Shown here one piece after another: positions 6,447 to 14,311 of a stretch of DNA of 47,897 nucleotides. The translations under genes and the position numbers were made by a program. The stretch spans positions 1 through 47,897 of IMG/VR virus record IMGVR_UViG_3300021165_001226; one strand, 5' to 3'. Within the stretch, counting starts at the first letter, position 1. The number at the start of each line of letters is the position of its first letter. This DNA comes from a virus. A model generated the notes under the pieces. It did not search any database. It saw nothing but the letters and a program-made list of their open reading frames with translations, and had not been told where the DNA came from.

Positions 6447-7978
6447 AATTTTCCGCATCCGACATACAATTCGCTCAAAAAATAAACTTTGAGCTAGTTG
6501 CTAAATATTTTAATGCTCTAGGGGAGAATCACGAAATCATTCTTCCCCCTCCTCCTACCCCGATTTCCGCAACACTACAGGCCAAAATACTTAGTGACGG
6601 TAATTGGGGTTATGGTTTTTTAAAAACAGATTTTATTGCAGAAAAATTAAAAAGGGGTGAGAAACCAACTCGTAAAATATTGTATTGTGTTGTCGATACT
6701 ATGGCATATCCAAATCACGACGCTCTGGTATCAAACAATCAATTTGTGCCAAAAAAGTTTTGCTTGGACCATACGACCGATAAAAATGGAATCGATGGTC
6801 ACGGACATGGCCACCACGTTGCAGGTACTATTATGGGGAAACACCCTAATGGATTCCCGCTTGGTTTGGCCTATGTTAACAATGCCCCTACGGAAGATCT
6901 CATCATGGCGCAAAAGGGACTAAATTCTAATGGCTCCGGTGCTTCTGATTGGTTAGTTAATGCAATACTTCATGCCGCTAATGTATGGGAAACCGAGTAT
7001 AAAAAACTAGGTTACTTGCTAGTTTACAATTTTTCTTGGGGTGGGGGATCTGAAACTCCTGCTATTTCGAGGGCTATAGAGCAAGTTATATCAAGAGGAG
7101 CTTTTGTTAACGCTGCTGCCGGTAACGACGGAAGTGGCGTAGTAGGATGGCCTGCTGCTCATAAAGAAGTTATTTCCTGGGCTGCTTGTGATAACACAGG
7201 TAAGAGAGCTAACTTCTCTCAATACGGAACAGAATTAGAGGCTATAGCTCCTGGAGTTTCTATCTGGTCTACTTTTAAAGATAACGGAAGCTATGTGTCT
7301 TGGGATGGTACAAGTATGGCTACACCTCACGGTACAGCTGCTATGGGACATGTATTGAAGTGGTACCCTGAAATAAAGAATCAAGCTGATCTTATCGCGT
7401 TTCTTTCTACTAATGCGGTAGATGGCGGGCCGGAAGGTAAAGATATTGAATACGGGTATGGATTTCCTATGTTAGATAAGTTGCTGTCTAAAACTGCTCC
7501 TGCCCCACAACCGGTAGATCCTCCTAAAGATATTCAAGAGCCTGCAATCCCGCTCCCAGGTAAAAGATCTACATTCAGAAATTTAACATTAGAAATAGAT
7601 GCTACACATTCTTTTTTATGGAAAGTGCAGCATCCATGGAATGATAAAAAGTCAAATTCAACCGTATTTAATATTAACAAATTGCCGATTTCTGAAAAGG
7701 ATAGGTTAACTAATTCAAAGATATACAAGAAAATATACATTAAAAAAGTAGCTATTCAAACAAAAACATTATTGGATTACAATGAAGTCTTGTTTTTTTA
7801 CAGCCAGTATTTTGATAAATTCTTTAACGAGAATGGTGTTTTCGTAAAAAATGGTTCTGATGCTCACGACATTTGTAGCTATATAGTTAATCATTTACAA
7901 AGTACATTAAAAATTACCATAAATACAATAGAAGCTGTAGATGAAATAGGAAATAAAATAATTTATACAATCAAATAA
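6443..7978 (+). CDS. Subtilisin-like serine protease (S8 family)
   Basis: All parts of the subtilase catalytic site are present: Asp85 in YCVVDTM, His122 in GHGHHVAGT, oxyanion Asn228 in AAAGNDG and Ser291 in DGTSMATPH. The catalytic domain spans about residues 70-350. A Pro-rich linker (about 355-375) leads to a C-terminal domain of about 140 residues not recognised by eye. No clear signal peptide is seen; the N-terminal 60 residues could be a propeptide. Phage subtilases are uncommon; possible roles are virion-protein maturation, host-envelope penetration or attack on host proteins. The gene ends exactly where the convergent oxygenase gene ends. Confidence 0.93.
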   Translation: MKFSASDIQFAQKINFELVAKYFNALGENHEIILPPPPTPISATLQAKILSDGNWGYGFLKTDFIAEKLKRGEKPTRKILYCVVDTMAYPNHDALVSNNQFVPKKFCLDHTTDKNGIDGHGHGHHVAGTIMGKHPNGFPLGLAYVNNAPTEDLIMAQKGLNSNGSGASDWLVNAILHAANVWETEYKKLGYLLVYNFSWGGGSETPAISRAIEQVISRGAFVNAAAGNDGSGVVGWPAAHKEVISWAACDNTGKRANFSQYGTELEAIAPGVSIWSTFKDNGSYVSWDGTSMATPHGTAAMGHVLKWYPEIKNQADLIAFLSTNAVDGGPEGKDIEYGYGFPMLDKLLSKTAPAPQPVDPPKDIQEPAIPLPGKRSTFRNLTLEIDATHSFLWKVQHPWNDKKSNSTVFNINKLPISEKDRLTNSKIYKKIYIKKVAIQTKTLLDYNEVLFFYSQYFDKFFNENGVFVKNGSDAHDICSYIVNHLQSTLKITINTIEAVDEIGNKIIYTIK

Positions 7979-8566
7979 TTACCTGTAAGGCAATCCTCCT
8001 AACCAAAGAACTAGAGATTTTCTAGTACCCGATTCGACAGGAGTAACACGATGTAGCATAAAGGATGGGAAGATAGCGACCCGTCCTTTATTTTTTGGTA
8101 TAATCGTGTCATGTTTACCGTATTTCAAGACTAAATCACCTCCGGAATATTCATCCGGTCCTGTTAGTTGAACTGTAATAGATATCTTTCTAAAGCATAC
8201 AGGAGGCGTTCCGCCACAATCAATGTGCCAGTCGTACATTCCCGCGTCTGCGCTATTGTATATTGTGTATTGTATATTCTCTACGCTGTCTCCAATGTTG
8301 AATTGCCACATAGCATTATTGGCTTCTTCCGCGTAATGGAATAATTTCTCATATATCCAAGCGTACTCTTCGTTATTTGGTAGCCATTTGATAGTACTTC
8401 TCCGGTATTCATTAACGTCTTCGGGGGATCCTAAGACAGATGCATTTTGAGATTGAACTTTATCCGCTAATCTTTCGACCGCTTCTAATTCCAAATCGGA
8501 GAAACCGTTAGTGAAAGTGTAGTAATTTGTTAAGTTTGGAACAAATTGCTTGAAACCTATTGCCAT
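7979..8566 (-). CDS. 2-oxoglutarate/Fe(II)-dependent dioxygenase (prolyl 4-hydroxylase type)
   Basis: The 195-aa protein has the jelly-roll dioxygenase motif: His114 and Asp116 (YDWHIDCGG), distal His172 (MLHRVTPV) and the 2-oxoglutarate-binding Arg182 (SGTRKSLVLWL). Length and layout match the compact prolyl-4-hydroxylase/PKHD-type enzymes common in T4-like and marine phages. There they lie near structural genes and may hydroxylate proteins or nucleic acids. It is the last gene of the long minus-strand run, with its TAA abutting the TAA of the convergent protease gene. The substrate is unknown. Confidence 0.9.
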   Translation of the reverse strand: MAIGFKQFVPNLTNYYTFTNGFSDLELEAVERLADKVQSQNASVLGSPEDVNEYRRSTIKWLPNNEEYAWIYEKLFHYAEEANNAMWQFNIGDSVENIQYTIYNSADAGMYDWHIDCGGTPPVCFRKISITVQLTGPDEYSGGDLVLKYGKHDTIIPKNKGRVAIFPSFMLHRVTPVESGTRKSLVLWLGGLPYR

Positions 8567-8567
8567 A

Positions 8568-8771
8568 TTATCCTAGTATTACTTTTTTGTTTTCAGTTAA
8601 TGTGAACATTCCTTTTAGTCTACTAAGATACTCATCTGTTACATAGACAGATACCCATTGTGAATCTCCTGATTCTAGTATGGATAACTCGGCCTCTAGC
8701 CTACATTCTGTTACAAGGATGTCGTTATTTACTTTTTCTACATCCTGTTTTTTAACCCAAATCTGTTTCAT
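8568..8771 (-). CDS. Hypothetical protein, 67 aa
   Basis: A short unrecognised protein (MKQIWVKKQDVEKVNNDILV...) with a beta-rich centre (WVSVYVTDEYL) and no membrane segment. Its start overlaps the end of the preceding gene by 20 bases and its stop lies one base from the oxygenase gene, so it is firmly embedded in the operon. Function is unknown; the position near virion-associated genes suggests a late gene. Confidence 0.65.
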   Translation of the reverse strand: MKQIWVKKQDVEKVNNDILVTECRLEAELSILESGDSQWVSVYVTDEYLSRLKGMFTLTENKKVILG

Positions 8772-8946
8772 TTTTTTCTATTTTTTCTTCTTTTTGTAAA
8801 TCAGAATATAGAGCTTTGTCAATATTGTTGACAAGTTGATTTTTTAGCGTAGTATGATTTTCTACCATTTGAATGTAGTATTTCAATTCATACTCTATCC
8901 TACCTAGCTCTATAAACATTGCATCTAAATCCTTTTGTTCTGTCAT
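8752..8946 (-). CDS. Hypothetical coiled-coil protein, 64 aa
   Basis: A short, mostly helical charged protein (MTEQKDLDAMFIELGRIEYE..., ending EKIEKNETDLG). Heptad-like spacing of Leu/Ile/Met between residues 10 and 45 suggests a coiled coil. It overlaps the next gene downstream by 20 bases and follows the 76-aa gene by one base. Function is unknown; small coiled-coil proteins among phage late genes can be chaperones or assembly factors, but this is inference. Confidence 0.65.
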   Translation of the reverse strand: MTEQKDLDAMFIELGRIEYELKYYIQMVENHTTLKNQLVNNIDKALYSDLQKEEKIEKNETDLG

Positions 8947-8947
8947 A

Positions 8948-9178
8948 TTACTTTGTGTAATTTTCTATATATTCTTTTATCCTTTCTTGAACTTCGGAAA
9001 AATCAGGATTTATTTTATGAGAGATAAGAAATTTTTCTAGCTCCTCTCTTTTACCAGTAAATTCATTTTTCCTATTCAGATAAATATTAAACAAATATTC
9101 ATTGTAATAGGTTTTATAATCTTCTGTATTTTCTGCGGAATTGTATAAAATACTTTCGCTCCATTCTAGTGAAATCAT
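8948..9178 (-). CDS. Hypothetical protein, 76 aa
   Basis: An unrecognised acidic, tyrosine-rich 76-aa protein (MISLEWSESILYNSAENTED...) predicted to be mostly helical. It is separated by two bases from both neighbours, consistent with membership in the polycistronic minus-strand run. In tailed phages a short acidic helical gene can be a tail-assembly or scaffold factor; no motif confirms this. Confidence 0.6.
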   Translation of the reverse strand: MISLEWSESILYNSAENTEDYKTYYNEYLFNIYLNRKNEFTGKREELEKFLISHKINPDFSEVQERIKEYIENYTK

Positions 9179-9180
9179 AA

Positions 9181-9705
9181 TTAAAAATTTTTGGGTCCTA
9201 TTAAATTTCCTACATTTACATAATAACAGTTATAGCACAACACTCTTATATTTTCTATTCTTTGATTATCTGTATTTCCGTCTATGTGATCTAAAAGAAA
9301 TGGGCTTGACTCGTCCGATAATCTCTTTTCATGAAATCCACATAGACAACACTTACTTGAAACCAATCCGGACATTAGTAGCCTCTTTTTGAAGTGAGTT
9401 TTATTTTTACAAACTCTCTTACCCTCTAGTACCTCTTTTAAATCGGAAAAGAAATCAGATGCTTTAGGTGTTCTAAAAACGCCTACTCCACTCTTGTTAT
9501 TGGAAGTTTCATACCAGGTCTCTCCGGTATTAGGGTTTTTGTATATAGATGCGTATTTTTTGAAGGTAGAGGGGGAAACTCGGAGGAATCTAGCTGCTTG
9601 TGCCGAAGAGTTAGTATTTTCTATCGCGTATTTTATTTCGGACTCGCTTAGATTTATTTGAGGCCGGCCATTAGGATTAAAAGACTTTCGTTGAAACAGG
9701 CTCAT
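9181..9705 (-). CDS. HNH endonuclease with N-terminal helix-turn-helix
   Basis: The N-terminal half (about residues 15-60) contains a helix-turn-helix-like segment (AIENTNSSAQAARFLRVSPS). The C-terminal half has an HNH zinc-finger nuclease: CCLCGF (first knuckle), then LLDHIDGNTDNQRIENIRVL with the HN...N core, and CYNC (second knuckle). It resembles free-standing homing-type HNH nucleases of phages with DNA-recognition N-terminal domains. The ATG shares a base with the stop of the preceding gene (TAATG). It is likely a selfish mobile gene, though a role in genome packaging cannot be excluded. Confidence 0.85.
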   Translation of the reverse strand: MSLFQRKSFNPNGRPQINLSESEIKYAIENTNSSAQAARFLRVSPSTFKKYASIYKNPNTGETWYETSNNKSGVGVFRTPKASDFFSDLKEVLEGKRVCKNKTHFKKRLLMSGLVSSKCCLCGFHEKRLSDESSPFLLDHIDGNTDNQRIENIRVLCYNCYYVNVGNLIGPKNF

Positions 9706-10118
9706 TATATATTTGTTATATGTACTTCAAAATTCATGTTATCTGCTATTAAATCTTCGCAGTATTCATTTATTAATTCGGAATCTTGTACTTTTTTGAA
9801 ATCTACTTTTTTATTATTTTTAAGGATGATAGCTAATTGTTCTGCCGATGATATAGGAATGCCTAAGAAATTATAAAATACTTCTATGTAATCCTTAATG
9901 CTTGATCCATTATCATGAACTACAATTTTATATTCATGCTTACCATCTTTGTTAATCCAATTTTCAGGAAGAACAATGTTAGATAAAGTATTTGATAAAT
10001 CATTTATTGCATCTTCAAAATGTAGGTACTCTTTTACAGACAATGGATAGCCTGTATGAGGATCTATCAAATACATGTAAACTTTATCCAATAATGGAAT
10101 CCATTTTAATCTAAACAT
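9705..10118 (-). CDS. Hypothetical protein, 137 aa
   Basis: An unrecognised soluble protein (MFRLKWIPLLDKVYMYLIDP...). It contains a beta-rich N-terminal half with a HEYKIVVHDNGSS segment and a helical C terminus ending FEVHITNI. It overlaps both flanking genes by one to eight bases, so it is well set within the operon. It lies next to an HNH gene and downstream of an uncharacterised acidic protein; a virion or assembly role is only a guess. Confidence 0.65.
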   Translation of the reverse strand: MFRLKWIPLLDKVYMYLIDPHTGYPLSVKEYLHFEDAINDLSNTLSNIVLPENWINKDGKHEYKIVVHDNGSSIKDYIEVFYNFLGIPISSAEQLAIILKNNKKVDFKKVQDSELINEYCEDLIADNMNFEVHITNI

Positions 10119-10320
10119 GTTTAATTTGTTTTAAAGCGTTCTTAATTATAATACATTTAGCAAAATCATCTTTCTTTTCATAATACTTTAGCATCTTCTC
10201 TGATATGTCTATTTTTTCATGTTTAGACACTTTATCTGACCAATTAGTGAAATTATTTTTAGATGTTATGTCAAAGACTAAATCTATCGCTGCTTCTTCA
10301 TAATCACTTATCTTGGCCAT
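10111..10320 (-). CDS. Hypothetical protein, 69 aa
   Basis: The start is taken at the ATG complementary to 10318-10320 (MAKISDYEEAAIDLVFDI), which overlaps the upstream gene's end by 17 bases. An ATG at 10344 would add eight residues and a longer overlap. The product is a small helical charged protein ending FAKCIIIKNALKQIKHV. Its helix-loop-helix layout (YYEKKDDFAKCIIIKNAL) resembles small phage accessory proteins. No function is recognised. Confidence 0.65.
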   Translation of the reverse strand: MAKISDYEEAAIDLVFDITSKNNFTNWSDKVSKHEKIDISEKMLKYYEKKDDFAKCIIIKNALKQIKHV

Positions 10321-11041
10321 CTTTATCTGGTTTAGCGGGTGCACTTTTCGGTTTTTCTTTAGGCTGTTCTTTTTGTTTAGGCTTTTCTTGAGTTTTGTTC
10401 GGATTCCTGTCTGCTTGCTTTGTCGTAGGCTCTTCTACAGGTTCCACCTCTTCCTCAATAAATTCGCTTATATGGAGAGTCATTACTTGGTTCTTCAACT
10501 CTCTTCCGTTTATTTTTAATTTTGCTGCAACTAGTTCTGATGGGTCCTCCTTAAAATATCCGATAGAAAATTCATTGTCCTTTAACAGCCTAACAATAAC
10601 TCCACTATCTCCTGCATCATTTCTTACAATCTGATATCCACTCTCTTCTAAAGTCGTATCCGCTCCCTGGGCGCCTAAATCTTTTACTTTAGTCTTATCC
10701 TCTTCCTCTGGTGCGGCTTTTTTTGCATCTTCTGGATTTTCTTCGGCAAAAGCATCAAAAAATTTCTCCCAAAGAGCTCTTGCTTTTTTAATGTTAAACA
10801 CCTTTATCTTGTCTTTGGTTCTACTTAATGCACTATCTATACGGTTTAGGATACCTTGAGCTACCTTAGATTTATATCCTCTAGGTAAGTCCGATCTTTT
10901 TAGTGTTAGAATTGATTTTGCAGCTCTTTTTGAATCAGCAAACTCAAACTTCATGCCCTGCTTTGCAACTTTCTGATCTAGTTCGGCAGAAGACAATGTT
11001 TTTATATCCTTATCCTGTTGTTTTAAATCTACGTCAGCCAT
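10304..11041 (-). CDS. Hypothetical charged protein with disordered Lys/Pro/Glu tail
   Basis: The 245-aa product has a basic helical N-terminal third (to about residue 90), an acidic linker (PEEEDKTKVKD), a central beta-rich domain (about 130-205, with GVIVRLLKDNEFSIGYFKED) and a low-complexity tail of Lys, Pro, Glu and Gln ending DKDGQDK. The tail is probably disordered. Such architecture is seen in virion decoration, scaffold or internal proteins of phages, but the family is not recognised. It is in the late-like minus run, two bases from the PAS-like protein gene. Confidence 0.65.
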   Translation of the reverse strand: MADVDLKQQDKDIKTLSSAELDQKVAKQGMKFEFADSKRAAKSILTLKRSDLPRGYKSKVAQGILNRIDSALSRTKDKIKVFNIKKARALWEKFFDAFAEENPEDAKKAAPEEEDKTKVKDLGAQGADTTLEESGYQIVRNDAGDSGVIVRLLKDNEFSIGYFKEDPSELVAAKLKINGRELKNQVMTLHISEFIEEEVEPVEEPTTKQADRNPNKTQEKPKQKEQPKEKPKSAPAKPDKDGQDK

Positions 11042-11042
11042 C

Positions 11043-11657
11043 TTATTTTATTGATGATTCGTTAATTGCTATGCCGGTTATTCCTAGAGTAACTTTACCT
11101 AGCTTTCTTGGGAATAAAATAAAGATGAAGTCTGTGATAATACCTGCAAGTTTTACCGATTCTTTATATATTATAACAGATCCATTAGCCAATATTTCTT
11201 TTTCTTTCATAGATATGGTGTCGTGAGCTTCTTGGCCTAAGATACATTTATCTGTTTGACCTAGATGATTCGACACGGATTCAGTACAATTTTTAACAAA
11301 AGTTTCCACGTAAGCTGTATTTGTTGCTAATAATTTACCTTCTGAACTTTTTAGCCACATAGGTAAAGGTAAATCTAGTGCTGAACTTTCCAACAAAGAT
11401 ATTCCATTTTTTAGAACAAATATTTCTTGCTTTAGTTTTAAGTTATCCTCGGAAGATGTACTAGATTTAGATTCTAATTCATGTAGTTTTTCCTCTAAAT
11501 CTTCTATTATTTTATCCTGTCTTCCTAATAAAGTATTATAGTCTACGGATTTTTGCTTATTTTTGTTTATCCAATAAGAAAAAATATGCCTAACGCCTAG
11601 CGCACTAAGTATAGCCGTTATTCCATAGAATAAATTAGTTATTTCCGGTAATTTCAT
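11043..11657 (-). CDS. Membrane-anchored coiled-coil protein with PAS-like domain
   Basis: The 204-aa protein starts with a hydrophobic segment (about residues 8-26). A coiled coil follows (about 45-90, rich in Glu/Leu/Lys), then a C-terminal domain with the PAS opening pattern LPMWLKSSEGKLLATNTAYV (residue ~98 on). Its later strands, VIIYKESVKLAG..FIFILFPRKLG..LGITGIAIN, also fit the PAS five-strand sheet. PAS domains bind small ligands or mediate signalling; the coiled coil is a typical signal-transmitting linker, but no kinase or output domain is present. This is unusual in a phage. The PAS call is by pattern only and needs a profile search. It sits between structural-type unknown genes. 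Confidence 0.6.
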   Translation of the reverse strand: MKLPEITNLFYGITAILSALGVRHIFSYWINKNKQKSVDYNTLLGRQDKIIEDLEEKLHELESKSSTSSEDNLKLKQEIFVLKNGISLLESSALDLPLPMWLKSSEGKLLATNTAYVETFVKNCTESVSNHLGQTDKCILGQEAHDTISMKEKEILANGSVIIYKESVKLAGIITDFIFILFPRKLGKVTLGITGIAINESSIK

Positions 11658-11660
11658 TGC

Positions 11661-12362
11661 TTACTTTTTTTTGTCTGCGGCGTCCATTTGTCTTATTATT
11701 TTATTAGCCCACGACCTTCCTGGGGATCCACCCCAAAGTAACCCTGCGATATAACCTCTATCTTGACTAGGGGATTTACCTGCATCCACTTTTAAATTTT
11801 TGTTATGTCTACTGAAAAAATTTCTCATTCTTTTAACTGTTTCAGGACTCATCTTGCTCTTATTTTTTAAGTTAGATGCTCTCTGAACTCCGGAACCTAC
11901 GCCCGCTTGTTTAGCTTGCTTTGCATTTAGGCCTCCTTTACCCCCTGACTTTTTTCTCATCTCCAATCCTCTTTCTGCGGCTTTTGCTACACTATCCGGA
12001 GGGGTGAAATTTATATGGCTGTACTTACCTTCAAGTAATTTATATATCTGCTCTTTGAGATAAACTACTGATTCGTTGTTAACTTCCTCTTCGTCTCCAC
12101 CTTCTACACTTCCAATGTCAGGTATTGCTGCGTCAGATTTGTTTAACATGTCTAAGGTATAGGTATTAGATCCTATTTTTACTTTTGTTATCGCCTTATA
12201 ATCAAAAGGAGCCGACTTACCAGAAGCCTGATAGCCGGTCCCTTTATTTTTACCCAAATCATTTTTTGAAGGTACAGATAGCATATTGCCGTCAACAAAA
12301 ACCTTTAATGACAATCCTGTGTCCAAATATTGAGATAGATATTCTTTGTCAAAATATAGCAT
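11661..12362 (-). CDS. Phage protein with conserved basic C-terminal domain (LWGG motif)
   Basis: The N-terminal half of this 233-aa protein is beta-rich (residues 1-80). The C-terminal half is a widely seen phage module: PPDSVAKAAERGLEMRKK, then GVGSGVQRASNL, SPETVKRMRNFFSRH and GYIAGLLWGGSPGRSWANKI. I recall this layout from many marine and environmental phage proteins where it is often fused to other domains; its biochemical role is not known to me. The domain is strongly basic and could bind nucleic acid. It lies next to the PAS-like gene and the other basic phage protein at 12417. Confidence 0.7.
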   Translation of the reverse strand: MLYFDKEYLSQYLDTGLSLKVFVDGNMLSVPSKNDLGKNKGTGYQASGKSAPFDYKAITKVKIGSNTYTLDMLNKSDAAIPDIGSVEGGDEEEVNNESVVYLKEQIYKLLEGKYSHINFTPPDSVAKAAERGLEMRKKSGGKGGLNAKQAKQAGVGSGVQRASNLKNKSKMSPETVKRMRNFFSRHNKNLKVDAGKSPSQDRGYIAGLLWGGSPGRSWANKIIRQMDAADKKK

Positions 12363-12416
12363 ATTCTTTTTTATATAAATAGTTATAAAACAAGTATAAA
12401 TTATAAATATGACACA

Positions 12417-12926
12417 TTACTTCTTTTTTTTCTTCTTAGCTGCTTGAGCTTGCTTCCATAACTTGCTATCAGCACTTCTAGAACCTCCTACACCGGTAAT
12501 AAAACTATTTACTCTACCCATGGCCCATTGGTCTTGCGATACACCAGGCCTATGCCCGGTATTCCATGCAGCTTGGCCTTTGTTATATACTTGTCTTAGT
12601 ATTCCCAAGGGAATGTCAGACTTTTCTGCTTTATTTTCTAGTCCTTCTTCCGAAGCATCTTCATCTAAAGAAATAGCTTCCATGTATTCTACAACCTTTT
12701 GCTGTATAATTTCTCCAAATCTCTTTTTAAAAGCTTTTGTGGCGGCACCTTGTTTTGTATTTATTCTACCTCCTTCGTCATCATAATCAGCATCCCAGTC
12801 CTGTTTATACTTGTCTTTGCCAGAGAATTTTTCTATTTCTCTTTTCATAGCTTCTTTTGATCCTTTCTTTCCCTTATCTTTTAGTCCTTTAAGATATTTT
12901 TCAGGTACTTTTTTTTGATCGTCCAT
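12417..12926 (-). CDS. Conserved phage protein, DUF5824-like
   Basis: The 169-aa product starts KVPEKYLKGLKDKGKKGSKEAMKRE and ends in a poly-lysine tail (last eight residues nearly all Lys). The centre carries GILRQVYNKGQAAWNTGHRP followed by SQDQWAMGRVNSFITG. This pattern I recall from DUF5824-type proteins in large and marine phages (family name tentative). Very basic termini suggest DNA or RNA contact, perhaps as an internal virion protein. It lies upstream of another conserved basic phage protein (11661-12362) and downstream of the glycosyltransferase island. Confidence 0.7.
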   Translation of the reverse strand: MDDQKKVPEKYLKGLKDKGKKGSKEAMKREIEKFSGKDKYKQDWDADYDDEGGRINTKQGAATKAFKKRFGEIIQQKVVEYMEAISLDEDASEEGLENKAEKSDIPLGILRQVYNKGQAAWNTGHRPGVSQDQWAMGRVNSFITGVGGSRSADSKLWKQAQAAKKKKKK

Positions 12927-12940
12927 AATACGTTTTTGTT

Positions 12941-14311
12941 TTATAAGTTATTATTTAATTTTTCCATTTCCAAAAAGTCTAAAACAGGTTTATATCTATC
13001 AAAATATTCCGGATAAACTTCTTTATACTCCCTTAATTGATAGAGATTATCTAGTTTTATTAAATCCTTCTCATAAGTTTTTGAAATAGATTTGTCATTT
13101 TGAATATGTATTGTACCAATATTACTTTCGTACATTCCGGGGCTATAATTTTCTATAATAAATGGAAATTTTTGTAGGAAATCAAATACTTCATTAACTT
13201 TAATCTTATCCCATTTCATACTAATAACTATACTATTATCTAACACTATTTGATTTACAGGAGTATATTTATAGTTGTACCCCCAAAGTCTATCAGCTAA
13301 GTAATATAAAGTATTTGCCTGTTCTTTATCTATATAAAACTTAATTAAGTCTCTGTATTTTTTATCTCCTACAATATGCAAAGAATCGGAAAAAATTTCT
13401 AAGAATCCAATAAAATCTATAAACTCTTCATCGGTTGGTTGATTTGTTTCAGAAGACATGTCGACAATGATTCCAATATTATATTTTTTATTAGGAGATA
13501 TTGCATGATATTCATTTTGAAGTGGCATTCCTCCCCATTTCCTTATAAAATTTCTTGTAGATATGATGTTCTGCTTCTCCCATTCATCCGAATTTTTACC
13601 AACTTGTGTGATAGTTGGATTAAATCTTGAACCTCTGCATGTCATGTGATAAACAAATCCTTCCCATGTTTGTACAAATGTTGCGCCATTTAACATTAAT
13701 CTATTCCAAATGTCAGAATCTTCTTTTGATTGAACATAGAATAGAGAATCATGTCCACCAATGCTTAAAAATTCTTCTTTATAAAAAGCCCATGGAGCAA
13801 ACACCCCACCTGTTGTCTTTTCATTTTTAAAAGATTTTGTTTTCATGTTGTGAACTAATTCTATGAACTTACTCTCCATGAATGTTTCCGGCTCCGTTCC
13901 TAAATCTGATATTATTTTTTCATGTCCCGGAGGATGTAAAGGAGGTTCCACTCTAGTAAGCGAGACAATGGTTTTTTTATCTACCATGTTTTTCTCAATA
14001 GCGTCCAATGCTCCCGGAGCTAAATACATGTCGCAATGCCATATAATGCATATATCATGTAAGGATCTTCTAATTAAAGCATCATATAATATAGTGTGAC
14101 CTAATCTTGTATCTCCTTCATTCCGCATAACTTTTAACATTGGATTTACTAGAGATTCGCTGTAAACCCACTCCCATGTACCATCAGTGGAGGCATCGTC
14201 AGCAAAACAGATTTCCACTTCATGATTTCCTTTATTTTTCATAATGGAATCATACGACCATTTGAAATACTTTAAGTTATTTCTTCCGGGAACAATAAAA
14301 CTAATTTTCAT
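12941..14311 (-). CDS. Family 2 glycosyltransferase with C-terminal extension
   Basis: The first 260 residues of this 456-aa protein are a GT2 (GT-A fold) domain. It opens ISFIVPGRNNLKYFKWSYDS, has the nucleotide-binding FADDASTDGTWEW, an IIWHCDMYLAPGAL segment with an aspartate in the DxD region, and a later GGHDSLFYVQSKEDSDIWNRL with the catalytic-base ED motif. Such enzymes transfer sugars from nucleotide-sugar donors. The C-terminal ~190 residues are not recognised and look like a second domain. It overlaps the next gene by 11 bases and is the promoter-distal end of the island. Confidence 0.9.
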   Translation of the reverse strand: MKISFIVPGRNNLKYFKWSYDSIMKNKGNHEVEICFADDASTDGTWEWVYSESLVNPMLKVMRNEGDTRLGHTILYDALIRRSLHDICIIWHCDMYLAPGALDAIEKNMVDKKTIVSLTRVEPPLHPPGHEKIISDLGTEPETFMESKFIELVHNMKTKSFKNEKTTGGVFAPWAFYKEEFLSIGGHDSLFYVQSKEDSDIWNRLMLNGATFVQTWEGFVYHMTCRGSRFNPTITQVGKNSDEWEKQNIISTRNFIRKWGGMPLQNEYHAISPNKKYNIGIIVDMSSETNQPTDEEFIDFIGFLEIFSDSLHIVGDKKYRDLIKFYIDKEQANTLYYLADRLWGYNYKYTPVNQIVLDNSIVISMKWDKIKVNEVFDFLQKFPFIIENYSPGMYESNIGTIHIQNDKSISKTYEKDLIKLDNLYQLREYKEVYPEYFDRYKPVLDFLEMEKLNNNL

